This document shows, piece after piece, positions 37,704 to 46,796 of a stretch of DNA of 64,000 nt. The stretch is from Oscillospiraceae bacterium. GTDB lineage: Bacteria; Bacillota; Clostridia; Oscillospirales; Ruminococcaceae. Position 1 is the stretch's first letter, and each line of letters opens with the position of its first letter. Where the stretch lies: contig CAAGJO010000019.1 in the NCBI GenBank assembly GCA_900770285.1, positions 127,111-191,110 on the forward strand, read 5' to 3'. The position numbers were made by a program, and so were the translations under genes. The notes under the pieces were generated by a model. The model had not been told where the DNA came from. It saw nothing but the letters and a program-made list of their open reading frames with translations, and ran no database searches.

Positions 37704-38906
37704 TTATTTGTTCAATTTATAATACATACCTCTTACCACAGAAACTGCTCCCTCGATTTCCATTTCCATAAGTTCAGTAAGAATCTGAGAAATATCTTCA
37801 TCGAGAATATCAGCAATTTCATCGGCAGTCAGCTCTTTTTCCTCCAGAGTACTGCAAATATTTTTCTGCTTATCATTTGAAGGCTCAAAATCTATATCTG
37901 CTTTTTGCTCAGTATATTCTATTTCAGCCCGTTTATGCTTTTTCCTTTTTTGCTTTTTAACATTATCATCATTTTCCAAAGGCGATGATTTATACGCTGA
38001 AAGTGTTCCTATTGCTTCTCGATTATCAGAATTATCCAAATTCAGATTATAAACAATATCCGAACTGTCGAAAACCGGGATTGCTCCTGAGCGAAGCAAT
38101 TTTCTCTGACCGAAATACCTTTTATCAGAGATATCATGGGGAGGAACAGCAAAAACAATCTTGCCCTGCATATATGCATACTTTTCATTATCAAGTCCAT
38201 GACTTTCCGCAGAACATTCACAAAAAAGAACGCCGTCTGAAAGTCCCACCATAATACGGTTTCGGCTTGAAAAGCCACCTTTAAAAACCTTACAGCCGGG
38301 ATAATATTCTGAAATCACAGCACCGCCGTTTTCAATAATCTGCTGTTTAACTGCTGAAGAACCTTTCGGATAATCATCATTTAAAGGACGTCCGCACACA
38401 GCCAATGACGGAACATTATATTCAGTTGAAACCTCATTTGCAATTTGGTCAATTCCGTCTGCAAAGCCTGAAATCAATCTTATATTGCTTTGGAGCAAAT
38501 CACTGCACAGCCATTTGGTTGTCTTTACCGAATAATCCGATGGATTTCTTGAACCCACAACAGCAATATATACCATATCATTTAAAAAGTCAAGTTTGCC
38601 TTTTGAATACAGCACTGCCGGCGGATTATTTATCATTCTGAGACGCTGAGGATATTTCTCGCTGTCATAACAGCATATCTCATATTCCTTTTGCTCACAG
38701 TAATCAAGCAGCTTTTCCGCATCATTTAAAGTATATTTATGTATCCTATTTTGCTCATTTTCCGTAAGGTGATTCAGTCTGCCGTTTAAAGCTGCATCTA
38801 CAAAAGAACTTACATCCTCATACTGAACAGAAAGCTGCCATATTCTTGGATTGGCAGGACCAAAGGCAAGCTGCAGCCAAAGCCAACAAGCTCGCAAATC
38901 TGCCAT
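37704..38906 (-). CDS. dprA: DNA-processing protein DprA, divergent
   Basis: A 400-residue DprA/Smf homologue, which loads RecA on incoming single-stranded DNA. The Rossmann-fold core (about 105-295) is clear: VGSRNPSDYSVK, ISGFADGIDQIA, PLNDDYPKGS, SSRNRIMVGLSDGVL and SAESHGLDNEKYA. Several canonical residues differ, for example SGFADGID where SGxARGID is usual. A basic linker (KKQKRKKHKR) joins it to a C-terminal winged-helix domain. ATG 38906 has AAAGGGTG six nt upstream and follows the trmH-family stop directly. ComF in the same window gives partial competence context. Confidence 0.93.
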   Translation of the reverse strand: MADLRACWLWLQLAFGPANPRIWQLSVQYEDVSSFVDAALNGRLNHLTENEQNRIHKYTLNDAEKLLDYCEQKEYEICCYDSEKYPQRLRMINNPPAVLYSKGKLDFLNDMVYIAVVGSRNPSDYSVKTTKWLCSDLLQSNIRLISGFADGIDQIANEVSTEYNVPSLAVCGRPLNDDYPKGSSAVKQQIIENGGAVISEYYPGCKVFKGGFSSRNRIMVGLSDGVLFCECSAESHGLDNEKYAYMQGKIVFAVPPHDISDKRYFGQRKLLRSGAIPVFDSSDIVYNLNLDNSDNREAIGTLSAYKSSPLENDDNVKKQKRKKHKRAEIEYTEQKADIDFEPSNDKQKNICSTLEEKELTADEIADILDEDISQILTELMEMEIEGAVSVVRGMYYKLNK

Positions 38907-38907
38907 A

Positions 38908-39720
38908 TTATTCACCCTTTCTGTTCATTTCCCAAAGAATAATTGCCCCAGCCACTGCGGCGTTAAGTGAATTTATATTGCCATGCATTTTTATGGTAAT
39001 TTTCTCATCACAAAGATTTGCATGCTCCTCAGACAAACCATTACCTTCATTACCCACTACAACAGCGCAGCCCTTTGAATAATCAGCGTCTATTACTGAA
39101 ACTGCTTTCTTATCAACTACTGCTGCCATAGTTTTTATATGTTTATTACCAAAAATCTCCAAAACCTTCTGGAAATCATCACAGACATAAGTTTTAATAC
39201 GGAAAATACTGCCCATAGTTGAACGCAAAGTCTTAGGACTATATAAATCGCAGCAATGGTTTGAAAGCACAACGCCGTCAATACCCACAGCATCAGCCGT
39301 TCTGAGCAGCGTTCCCAAATTACCCGGGTCCTGAATATTATTAAGCACCAGATATTTACCGCCCGGCTTAATACTGTCTTCCGTCAGCATATTATCATTC
39401 ATTTTTACTGCTGCGAAGATATCCTGCTCTGACTGAGTATTACAAACAGTCTTACAAAGCTTTTCGTCCACCGTAAAAAAACTATTTCTGTCTTTCTCAA
39501 AAAGAGATACATCAATATAATCCTTATATTTTTCAAGAGAGTTTTTTGATGCAAATACCCCATAAATTTCAAGTCTGCCAGCCTGCATTTCCTTTATGGC
39601 ATCGCTGCAAAGACGTGCGCCCTCAATAAAAAACATTTTATTCTCTTTTCTTGATTTTTTTGATGTGGCAAGCTTCATGCAAAGCTTAATCTTCGGATTT
39701 TCTTTGCTTGTTATATGCAT
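38908..39720 (-). CDS. TrmH/SpoU family RNA 2'-O-methyltransferase
   Basis: A 270-residue SPOUT methyltransferase. The substrate-binding N-terminal domain has SKENPKIKLCMKLATSKKSRKENKMF. The trefoil-knot motifs are NNIQDPGNLGTLLRTADAVG, AVVVGNEGNGLS and IKMHGNINSLNAAVAGAI. Probable target is 23S rRNA or tRNA ribose; not determinable. The ATG at 39720 has AGAAGG seven nt upstream. It begins the long minus-strand run; no confident promoter was seen in 39721-39803, only a small TGTCA-type inverted repeat. Confidence 0.93.
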   Translation of the reverse strand: MHITSKENPKIKLCMKLATSKKSRKENKMFFIEGARLCSDAIKEMQAGRLEIYGVFASKNSLEKYKDYIDVSLFEKDRNSFFTVDEKLCKTVCNTQSEQDIFAAVKMNDNMLTEDSIKPGGKYLVLNNIQDPGNLGTLLRTADAVGIDGVVLSNHCCDLYSPKTLRSTMGSIFRIKTYVCDDFQKVLEIFGNKHIKTMAAVVDKKAVSVIDADYSKGCAVVVGNEGNGLSEEHANLCDEKITIKMHGNINSLNAAVAGAIILWEMNRKGE

Positions 39721-39803
39721 CAAATAACCTTCTTTCAAAGGCACTGTCAAGCTCTGTTCTGAGCCTGACACACCTCCATTTATTTTACCCCTTTATACAA
39801 CAA

Positions 39804-39831
39804 AACACGCATGCTTTAAAACGTGCGTGTT
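39804..39831 (-). terminator. Terminator after rplT
   Basis: AACACGCA / TGCGTGTT stem directly after the rplT stop, followed by a U-rich tract on the minus strand. Confidence 0.8.
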
Positions 39832-39841
39832 ATTCATTGTA

Positions 39842-40195
39842 TTAAAGAGCAGCCTTTGCCTTTTCAGCAATTGCAGTAAATCCTTCAGGATCGTTGATTG
39901 CAATTTCCGAAAGCATCTTTCTGTTAAGAGTAATTCCGGCTTTCTTTGCTCCATTCATAAATGTTGAATAGTTCATACCATTAAGCTTTGCAGCTGCTGA
40001 AATTCTGGCAATCCAAAGCTGTCTGAACTTTCTTTTCTTCTGCTTTCTGCCGATATATGCATACTGTCCTGACTTCATAACGGCCTGTTTAGCCATTTTA
40101 AAATGCTTACTCTTTGAACCAAAGTAACCCTTTGCGAGCTTAAGAGTTTTATTTCTTCTCTTACGAGTCATCATTGCTCCCTTTACACGAGCCAT
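39842..40195 (-). CDS. rplT: 50S ribosomal protein L20
   Basis: A 117-residue early-assembly 23S rRNA-binding protein; in Firmicutes it also represses its own operon through the leader. The N-terminus MARVKGAMMTRKRRNKTLKLAKGY and core RKQKKRKFRQLWIARI are canonical. ATG at 40195 with a standard Shine-Dalgarno. Last gene of infC-rpmI-rplT. Confidence 0.98.
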   Translation of the reverse strand: MARVKGAMMTRKRRNKTLKLAKGYFGSKSKHFKMAKQAVMKSGQYAYIGRKQKKRKFRQLWIARISAAAKLNGMNYSTFMNGAKKAGITLNRKMLSEIAINDPEGFTAIAEKAKAAL

Positions 40196-40241
40196 AGTTA
40201 TTACCTCCTAAATTTTATCAGACATTTTCTACAACCCGTTA

Positions 40242-40439
40242 TTATTTATAAGGGATGAGTTTCTTAAGTTGCTTCATATTTGTATCATCTGCATAGTTTG
40301 AACCACGAAGTATTCTCTTACGCTTATGATCCTTCTGTGTAAGTCTGTGTCTTTTATTGACGTGCTGGAACTTTACCTTTCCTGTGCCTGTTTTTGAAAA
40401 ACGCTTTTTTGCACCGGAATGTGTTTTAATCTTTGGCAT
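40242..40439 (-). CDS. rpmI: 50S ribosomal protein L35
   Basis: A 65-residue basic ribosomal protein of the large subunit, full length, with MPKIKTHSGAKKRF and KRHRLTQKDHKRKRILRG. It sits between infC and rplT as usual. Confidence 0.98.
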   Translation of the reverse strand: MPKIKTHSGAKKRFSKTGTGKVKFQHVNKRHRLTQKDHKRKRILRGSNYADDTNMKQLKKLIPYK

Positions 40440-40459
40440 AAATTTATCCTCCTTATTTA

Positions 40460-40987
40460 TTACTTACTGCTTTTAGGCGACACAATCATCACAAGACTGC
40501 GTCCCTCCATTTTTGAAGGCTTATCAACAACTCCAACCTCTGCTACGGCTTCTTTAAATTTATTGAGCAATTCTTCTCCGAACTGCGGATGTGCCACAGT
40601 TCTTTTGCGGAATCTTACTGATACCTTTACTTTATCGCCGCTTTTTAAGAATTTTACCGCTTGATTTACCTTTGTGTTAAAATCATTGGTATCTATGGTT
40701 GAGGACATTCTGACCTCTTTTACATCCATAACCTTTTGATTCTTTTTAGCTTCTTTTTCCCGCTTGGACTGTTCAAAGCAATATTTGCCGTAATCCATTA
40801 TCTTACACACCGGAGGAGTAGCCTGCGGCGCAATTTTTACGAGATCCAAATCTTTTTGGTAAGCTATTTCACGAGCCTCTTTTGCTGATAATATTCCCAG
40901 CTGAGCACCGTCAACATCAATAACACGCAGTTCCTTATCACGGATTTCTTCATTAATCTGATGTTGTTTGTTTTTGATATTTGCTAT
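40460..40987 (-). CDS. infC: Translation initiation factor IF-3, probable ATA start codon
   Basis: IF-3 monitors the start codon and initiator tRNA in the 30S complex. From the proposed start the protein is 175 residues, with N-domain IRDKELRVIDVDGAQLGI, VCKIMDYGKYCFEQSKREKEAKK linker and C-domain VRMSSTIDTNDFN, all canonical. No ATG, GTG or TTG occurs at the right place: a GGAGG Shine-Dalgarno at 40997-41001 is followed after 9 nt by ATA (40985-40987), giving an N-terminus ANIKNKQHQINEEI. Non-canonical starts (AUU) are known in E. coli and Bacillus infC and allow autoregulation. Confidence 0.95.
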   Translation of the reverse strand: MANIKNKQHQINEEIRDKELRVIDVDGAQLGILSAKEAREIAYQKDLDLVKIAPQATPPVCKIMDYGKYCFEQSKREKEAKKNQKVMDVKEVRMSSTIDTNDFNTKVNQAVKFLKSGDKVKVSVRFRKRTVAHPQFGEELLNKFKEAVAEVGVVDKPSKMEGRSLVMIVSPKSSK

Positions 40988-41010
40988 GACAAAGCACCTC
41001 CAAATAATGA

Positions 41011-41049
41011 CTAAAAACAAAAACGAGTGCAGACACAAATCCACACTCG
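41011..41049 (-). promoter_or_regulatory. Attenuator hairpin in the infC-rpmI-rplT leader
   Basis: CGAGTG / CACTCG stem (41024-41049) followed by a long T-tract on the minus strand, about 10-20 nt before the infC Shine-Dalgarno. Position and form match the L20-controlled transcription attenuators of Firmicutes. The whole leader runs from about 41165 to 40988. Confidence 0.75.
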
Positions 41050-41171
41050 CACAATAATCGCATAAAATAAGCTTTTAGCCTATAATTTATTTTGACAACA
41101 TGCTGACCTTTTTGCTGTGTACTTGCACGCATAAGGTGAGAACGGATTAATGTTCTGCTTTGTTTTTATTT

Positions 41172-41200
41172 ATTATACACCTCTCAGACGTATTTGTCAA
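41172..41200 (-). promoter_or_regulatory. Sigma-A promoter of infC-rpmI-rplT
   Basis: Perfect consensus TTGACA (41195-41200), 17 nt, TATAAT (41172-41177) on the minus strand. Confidence 0.88.
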
Positions 41201-41298
41201 TACAATTTGCAAAAAAATTTATGTGTTTTCTGATATTTTTCATTTTTCTGCTAATAATATCAGTAAACAATTCCCGAAAAAGCAGGAGGAATAAATCT

Positions 41299-42636
41299 AT
41301 GAAAAGACGAACAGTCGTAAAACTTTCATCCTTTGCCATAGCTGCTGCGGCTGCCCTGGCAGGACGCAACATTCAGCTAATGCACCAAAACAAAATCAAC
41401 AGCCGTGCTGTTGAATACACATACATGAGAGCTGCTGAAGAGCTTTCCACAGCTGCCGATAACATTAACAATACCCTTGAAAAGCAGCTTTATGCAGGAA
41501 CAGCCGACTATCAGCTGCAGTTGTCAGAAAAGCTAAGGCAGGATTCTGCAACAGCGAAAGCTGCTTTAGAACAACTTCCGATAAAAGAACTGCAGCTTGA
41601 AAACACCTATAAGTTTCTATCACAGGTTGGAAACTATGCCCTTTCTCTTTCTCAAAAGGCAGCAAACGGTGAAAAAATATCTGACAAAGAATATGAAACG
41701 CTCAAATCCTTACACCAATTCTCACAAAGTTTATCCAATGATTTATGGGGACTGGAAAACAGTTTAAACAGCGGCGAAATATCTTTAACCACAGCTGCAT
41801 CAGCCATGGCACGTTCAAATGACAGCACGCCGACAATTACCGACAGCTTTAAAGAAATGGAAAAAGGGTTTGACAAATACCCTACGCTGATTTATGACGG
41901 ACCTTTCTCCGACCGAATTTTAAATCAAAACCCAAAAATGACTGCAAACCAAAAGGAAATATCCAAAAAAGACGCTTTGACAAAAGCGGTAATGGTAACA
42001 GGAATAAACTCAAATGAATTTGTAAATACGACAGAAGAAGCAGGAAGCTTACCTTCATATGTATTTTCCGACAAGGACGGTTCGGTAACTTGCTCGGTAA
42101 CAAAGCAGGGCGGATATCTCTCATATCTTTTAAAAAGCAGACAGGTTGACAAAGAAAACCTGAGCATTGAAGAGGGTCTTGCAAAATCAGAAAAATTACT
42201 CTCAGACATTGGAATCAATTCGCTGAAAATGACTTACTATGAAAATTATGACGGAATTTTAACAATCAACTATGCTTACAGCGACAACGGAATTTGCGTT
42301 TATACTGATCTTGTAAAAGTATCGGTAGCTTTGGACAACGGTGAGATTCTGGGTTACGACGCTATGGGATATATCACAAATCATCAGGATAGGACTTACA
42401 GCGACAATCAGATATCAGAAGCTGCTGCTAAAAAGCAAGTTTCTCCTATGCTGACGGTTTCTTCTCATCAAATGGCAGTTATTCCGTCAGACGGCGGCGG
42501 CGAAATTCTATGCCACGAATTCAAGTGTAAAAATGACAGCGGAAAGAACATTTTAGTATATATAAACGCTGAAAATGCAAAAGAAGAAAGGATTCTCATA
42601 CTTTTTGAAAGTGAAAAAGGAACTTTAACTATGTAA
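41299..42636 (+). CDS. ypeB: Spore germination protein YpeB
   Basis: A 445-residue YpeB homologue, the partner that localises and restrains the cortex-lytic enzyme SleB in spores. One N-terminal membrane anchor (residues 8-25) is followed by a helical coiled region (about 35-200) and C-terminal PepSY-type repeats (SKKDALTKAVMVTGIN; ISEAAAKKQVSPML). The ATG at 41299 is 8 nt after AGGAGG; an upstream in-frame ATG inside the infC promoter region is rejected. No sleB gene lies next to it. No sporulation sigma promoter could be called with confidence. Presence supports a spore-forming host. Confidence 0.88.
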   Translation: MKRRTVVKLSSFAIAAAAALAGRNIQLMHQNKINSRAVEYTYMRAAEELSTAADNINNTLEKQLYAGTADYQLQLSEKLRQDSATAKAALEQLPIKELQLENTYKFLSQVGNYALSLSQKAANGEKISDKEYETLKSLHQFSQSLSNDLWGLENSLNSGEISLTTAASAMARSNDSTPTITDSFKEMEKGFDKYPTLIYDGPFSDRILNQNPKMTANQKEISKKDALTKAVMVTGINSNEFVNTTEEAGSLPSYVFSDKDGSVTCSVTKQGGYLSYLLKSRQVDKENLSIEEGLAKSEKLLSDIGINSLKMTYYENYDGILTINYAYSDNGICVYTDLVKVSVALDNGEILGYDAMGYITNHQDRTYSDNQISEAAAKKQVSPMLTVSSHQMAVIPSDGGGEILCHEFKCKNDSGKNILVYINAENAKEERILILFESEKGTLTM

Positions 42637-42647
42637 AAAAGCCGCAT

Positions 42648-42687
42648 AAAAGGACACACAGCCGTTTTACCGACTGCGTGTCCTTTT
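42648..42687. terminator. Bidirectional terminator between ypeB and amt
   Basis: AAAAGGACAC / GTGTCCTTTT stem of about 14 bp with inner CAG/CTG pairs, between the convergent genes. Confidence 0.85.
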
Positions 42688-42752
42688 GCTATAATTTATA
42701 AGTGGGATGGGGGCAAAATTCAAAGGGAATTCGCGTCATCACTATAAATCAA

Positions 42753-44528
42753 TTAATCATCATCTTCATCTTCGCCCTGCAAAGCGTCATATCCCTGTTC
42801 GCCTGTACGAACCTTTACAACATTTTCAATGTCATAAACAAAGATCTTACCATCACCGATATGACCTGTATACAAAGCGTTCTTAGCAGCATTGATAACT
42901 GTATCAACAGGTACCTTGCTTACTACAACTTCTACCTTAACCTTAGGCAAGAGGTTTGCATCAACCTTAGCACCACGATAATATTCAGGCTTACCTTTCT
43001 GAACACCGCAGCCAAGAACATTAGTTACTGTAATACCTGTAACATGAATCTTCTGTAATGCATCCATAAGTTCATTAAGCTTTTGCTGCTTGCAGACAAC
43101 AACGATCTTAGTAATCTTAGGTGAATTTGCTGAAGTATTTGTTGTATAAGTTTTAACAGGAACAGCATCTTCAACAGCTGCAACTGTTGGCTCAACTTCC
43201 ATATCAGGTGTTACCTTTACAACACTCTTAGCGTCATCTTCAACATATGAAAGTGAAGCTTCTGAAAGTGCTGGAGCAAAGTCTGCATAAGATGATACAA
43301 GACCATGTTCTGTAATATCAAGACCGATAATTTCTTCCTGAGTTGAAGCTCTGAGTCCGATTGTCTTCTTAATTACCATAAATACGATGAACATACAAAT
43401 TGCTGCCCAAGCACCAACTGTTACAACACCTAAAGCCTGTTTTCCGAGGAGTGCAAATCCGCCGCCGAAGAAAAGACCTTTAAGTCCATCGTTGCCGGGA
43501 ACAGCCTTTGATGCGAAAAGACCAACAGCAATTGTTCCCCACATACCGTTTAACATATGTACTGCTACAGCACCAACAGGGTCATCAACTTTAAGCTTAT
43601 AATCAAGGAACCAAACGCCGAAGCATACAAGTAATCCTGAAACAGCACCGATTACAAATGAACCAGCCGCATTTACAACGTCACATCCTGCTGTAATTGC
43701 TACAAGTCCTGCAAGTGAAGCGTTAAGACACATTGAAACATCAGGTTTACCATACTTGATCCATGTAAAGATCATACATACAAATGTTGCAACTCCAGGA
43801 GCGATAGTTGTTGTAAGGAAGATTGAACCTAACTGCGGTACAGATGTTGCTGCTGCACCGTTAAATCCATACCAACCGAACCAAAGGATAAAGCATCCTA
43901 AAGCACCAAGTGTAAGTGAATGTCCCGGAATAGCTTTTGGCTTTCCGTTTTTATCAAATTTGCCGATACGAGGGCCAAGAATAGTTGCACCAACCAATGC
44001 AGCAATACCGCCCACCATATGAATTGCACAAGAACCGGCGAAATCGTGGAAACCGAGGTTTGCAAGCCAGCCGCCGCCCCAAATCCAGTGTGCTTCAATA
44101 GGATATACTACCATTGAAATTACTGCTGAATAAACACAGTATGAAATGAATTTTGTTCTTTCTGCCATAGCACCGGAAACGATTGTTGCGGTTGTTGCAC
44201 AGAAAACAAGGTTAAATACAAATGCGGACCAATCGAAATTTGCATAATCAGTAAACATCTGCAATGAAGGCTTACCAATAAATCCTCCGATATCATCGCC
44301 CATAAGCAATGAATAACCTAAAACTGAAAAGACTACTGTACCGATACAGAAATCCATCAGGTTTTTCATAATAATGTTACCGGCATTCTTTGCACGGGTA
44401 AAGCCCGTTTCTACCATTGCAAATCCTGCCTGCATGAAAAATACCAATGCTGCGCCTATCAGGAACCATATCTGGAAACCGGTTCCGTTAGCAACTTCTT
44501 CGACTGCAGCTTTTAATGTCTCAGTCAT
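42753..44528 (-). CDS. amt: Ammonium transporter fused to a PII regulatory domain
   Basis: A 591-residue membrane protein. Residues 1 to about 430 are a complete Amt/Rh ammonium channel with eleven predicted helices, including FMQAGFAMVETGFTRAKNAGNIIMKN, HMVGGIAALVGA and NGAAATSVPQ. After an Ala/Val/Thr-rich linker, residues 471-591 form a full PII (GlnB/GlnK) domain: KITKIVVVC, GCGVQKGKPEYYRG T-loop with the equivalent of Tyr51, LPKVKVEVVV, TGHIGDGKIFVYDIENVVKVRTGEQG. It ends with an acidic DEDDD. In most bacteria the PII protein GlnK is separate and plugs the channel; here sensor and channel are one chain. ATG 44528 has AGGAGG. Confidence 0.95.
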   Translation of the reverse strand: MTETLKAAVEEVANGTGFQIWFLIGAALVFFMQAGFAMVETGFTRAKNAGNIIMKNLMDFCIGTVVFSVLGYSLLMGDDIGGFIGKPSLQMFTDYANFDWSAFVFNLVFCATTATIVSGAMAERTKFISYCVYSAVISMVVYPIEAHWIWGGGWLANLGFHDFAGSCAIHMVGGIAALVGATILGPRIGKFDKNGKPKAIPGHSLTLGALGCFILWFGWYGFNGAAATSVPQLGSIFLTTTIAPGVATFVCMIFTWIKYGKPDVSMCLNASLAGLVAITAGCDVVNAAGSFVIGAVSGLLVCFGVWFLDYKLKVDDPVGAVAVHMLNGMWGTIAVGLFASKAVPGNDGLKGLFFGGGFALLGKQALGVVTVGAWAAICMFIVFMVIKKTIGLRASTQEEIIGLDITEHGLVSSYADFAPALSEASLSYVEDDAKSVVKVTPDMEVEPTVAAVEDAVPVKTYTTNTSANSPKITKIVVVCKQQKLNELMDALQKIHVTGITVTNVLGCGVQKGKPEYYRGAKVDANLLPKVKVEVVVSKVPVDTVINAAKNALYTGHIGDGKIFVYDIENVVKVRTGEQGYDALQGEDEDDD

Positions 44529-44561
44529 ATACTTTTCCTCCTAAATTTTTTATAACAAAAC

Positions 44562-44598
44562 AGGTGTATAGCCGCACTTTTTATGCAGCCATACACCT
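44562..44598 (-). promoter_or_regulatory. Long hairpin between glnN and amt
   Basis: AGGTGTAT / ATACACCT with a further seven pairs inside (about 15 bp), then a U-rich GUUUUGUU on the minus strand. It terminates the glnN transcript in part and lies directly in the amt leader, 34 nt before the start codon. No separate amt promoter was found in the 120-nt gap. Confidence 0.7.
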
Positions 44599-44648
44599 CT
44601 TTGTGTTCTGATATTATTTAATTATGAAAGCAAACTTTTTGATATCTA

Positions 44649-46727
44649 TTATACATAGAACAACATTTCACCGTAAGTTGGATATGGCCAATACTTTTCG
44701 CCAACCAAGCTTTCGATTTCATCTGCTACTGCTCTGAGTTCGCCCATTGCAGTAAATACAACATCGTGATAATAATTTGCAAGTTCCTGAACATCTTCAA
44801 TGTCGCCGGCCTTAACAACAGTATCCTCAAGTTCGCCAAGCTTTTTATATGTCTGAGTTGACAATGTTGACAATCTCTTGACAAGATCTGTTTCAAATTC
44901 AGTTTCAGCACCACAGGACTTAGCAAGCTCTGCTGTCTGTCCGAGATCTTTAATGTATGATGCAACTGCAGGAAGGATATCCTTCTTAGCCATATCAATC
45001 ATTGTAAGTGCTTCAATGTTGAGTGTCTTGCAGTATTCATCAAGATCAATCTCAACTCTTGCGGCAAGTTCAGCCTCTGTAAATACCTTATGCTTAACAA
45101 ACAAATCAACATTCTTTTTATCCATAAGATGAGGTACAGCTTCAGGAGTTGACTTATAGTTAAGAAGACCTCTCTTTTCAGCTTCCTTAGGCCACTCTTC
45201 TGAATAGCCATTGCCGTTAAAGATAATATTCTGATTTTCAGAGATTGTTCTCTTAATAAGATTATCAAGAGTATCCTGGAAGTTTTCAGCACCTTCAAGT
45301 TCATCAGCGAACTGATCAAGAACTTCTGCAACGATTGTATTAAGAATTGTATTTGGTCCAGCGATTGAAAGCTTAGAACCAGGCATTCTGAATTCAAACT
45401 TATTACCTGTAAATGCAAATGGTGAAGTTCTGTTTCTATCAGTTGTGTCCTTAGGGAAGCTTGGAAGTACGTCAACGCCTATTTCCATATTTACGCGTTT
45501 GCTGCCCTCATATGTTTTGCCTTCAACAATAGTCTTAAGAATCTCTGTAAGCTCATCGCCAAGGAAGATTGAGATAATTGCAGGAGGTGCTTCATTTGCG
45601 CCAAGTCTATGGTCATTTCCTGCTGATGCAACAGAAATTCTCAACAAATCCTGATAATCGTTAACTGCTTTGATTGTTGCAACGAGGAATGTAAGGAACT
45701 GTGCATTTTCAGCCGGTGTCTTGCCAGGATCAAGAAGGTTAACATCTGTATCTGTTGAAAGTGACCAGTTATTATGTTTACCTGAACCGTTTACGCCTGC
45801 AAATGGCTTTTCATGGAGAAGACATTTAAATCCATGCTTTCTTGCGGTTCTCTTCATAACTTCCATTGTAAGCTGGTTATTATCTGTTGCAATGTTTGTT
45901 GTTGTAAAGATAGGAGCAAGTTCATGCTGTGAAGGAGCAACTTCATTGTGCTTAGTTTTAGCATAAACACCAAGCTTCCAAAGCTGTTCATCAACATCCT
46001 TCATGTATGCTGCAACTCTTGTCTTGATTGTACCAAAGTAATGGTCTTCCATTTCCTGACCCTTTGGTGCAGGTGCACCGAAAAGTGTACGGCCTGTATA
46101 AATCAAGTCTTTTCTCTTTGCATACATATCTCTGTCAATAAGGAAATATTCCTGTTCAGGTCCTACATTGGCAGTAACTCTCTTAGCATCTGTGCCAAAG
46201 AGCTTTAAAATTCTCTTTGCTGATTTATCAATAGCTTCCATTGAACGCAGAAGCGGTGTCTTTTTATCCAACGCTTCACCGCTGTATGAACAGAAAGCAG
46301 TAGGAATGCAAAGTGTTTTTTCTTTAATAAATGCATAAGATGTTGGATCCCATGCTGTATATCCTCTTGCTTCAAATGTTGCTCTCAATCCGCCTGAAGG
46401 GAATGAAGAAGCATCAGGTTCACCTTTTACAAGTTCTTTACCTGAGAAGTCCATAATTACTTTACCGTCGCCAACCGGTGAAATAAAACTGTCAAGCTTT
46501 TCGGCAGTTAAGCCTGTAAGCGGCTGGAACCAGTGAGTATAATGTGTGCAGCCCTTTTCGCAAGCCCAATCTTTCATTGCATTAGCTACAACATTTGCAA
46601 CTTCAATAGTTAAATGTTCACCATTTGCAATGCATTTTTTCAGCTCTTTATAAGTAGCCTTTGGAAGTCTGTCCTGCATTACCGCATCGTTAAAAACATC
46701 CGATCCAAAAAGTTCAGGAACACCCAT
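44649..46727 (-). CDS. glnN: Type III glutamine synthetase
   Basis: A 692-residue GSIII, the large dodecameric glutamine synthetase found in Bacteroides, Ruminococcus and relatives; it makes glutamine from glutamate, ammonia and ATP. GSIII marks include FPSGGLRATFEARGYTAWD, the GPEQEYFLID metal-site motif, KHNEVAPSQHELAPIF, GVNGSGKHNNWS and NRTSPFAFTGNKFEFRMPGS. The C-terminal extension with helical VASYIKDLGQTAELAKS is typical. ATG 46727 with GGAGG. With the downstream Amt-PII it forms an ammonia uptake and fixation unit. Confidence 0.97.
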   Translation of the reverse strand: MGVPELFGSDVFNDAVMQDRLPKATYKELKKCIANGEHLTIEVANVVANAMKDWACEKGCTHYTHWFQPLTGLTAEKLDSFISPVGDGKVIMDFSGKELVKGEPDASSFPSGGLRATFEARGYTAWDPTSYAFIKEKTLCIPTAFCSYSGEALDKKTPLLRSMEAIDKSAKRILKLFGTDAKRVTANVGPEQEYFLIDRDMYAKRKDLIYTGRTLFGAPAPKGQEMEDHYFGTIKTRVAAYMKDVDEQLWKLGVYAKTKHNEVAPSQHELAPIFTTTNIATDNNQLTMEVMKRTARKHGFKCLLHEKPFAGVNGSGKHNNWSLSTDTDVNLLDPGKTPAENAQFLTFLVATIKAVNDYQDLLRISVASAGNDHRLGANEAPPAIISIFLGDELTEILKTIVEGKTYEGSKRVNMEIGVDVLPSFPKDTTDRNRTSPFAFTGNKFEFRMPGSKLSIAGPNTILNTIVAEVLDQFADELEGAENFQDTLDNLIKRTISENQNIIFNGNGYSEEWPKEAEKRGLLNYKSTPEAVPHLMDKKNVDLFVKHKVFTEAELAARVEIDLDEYCKTLNIEALTMIDMAKKDILPAVASYIKDLGQTAELAKSCGAETEFETDLVKRLSTLSTQTYKKLGELEDTVVKAGDIEDVQELANYYHDVVFTAMGELRAVADEIESLVGEKYWPYPTYGEMLFYV

Positions 46728-46762
46728 ATTAAATCCTCCTATAAATTATATTGAATTTATTC

Positions 46763-46779
46763 GATTGGTTTTACCAATC
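46763..46779 (-). promoter_or_regulatory. Second small hairpin in the glnN leader
   Basis: GATTGGT / ACCAATC stem with a three-base loop, between the terminator-like hairpin and the glnN ribosome-binding site. Confidence 0.45.
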
Positions 46780-46796
46780 AGAAATCAAATAAAAAT

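Noticed and set aside
41194..41298. Longer start for ypeB at 41194
   Set aside because: It would begin inside the infC promoter; the ATG at 41299 has a strong AGGAGG.
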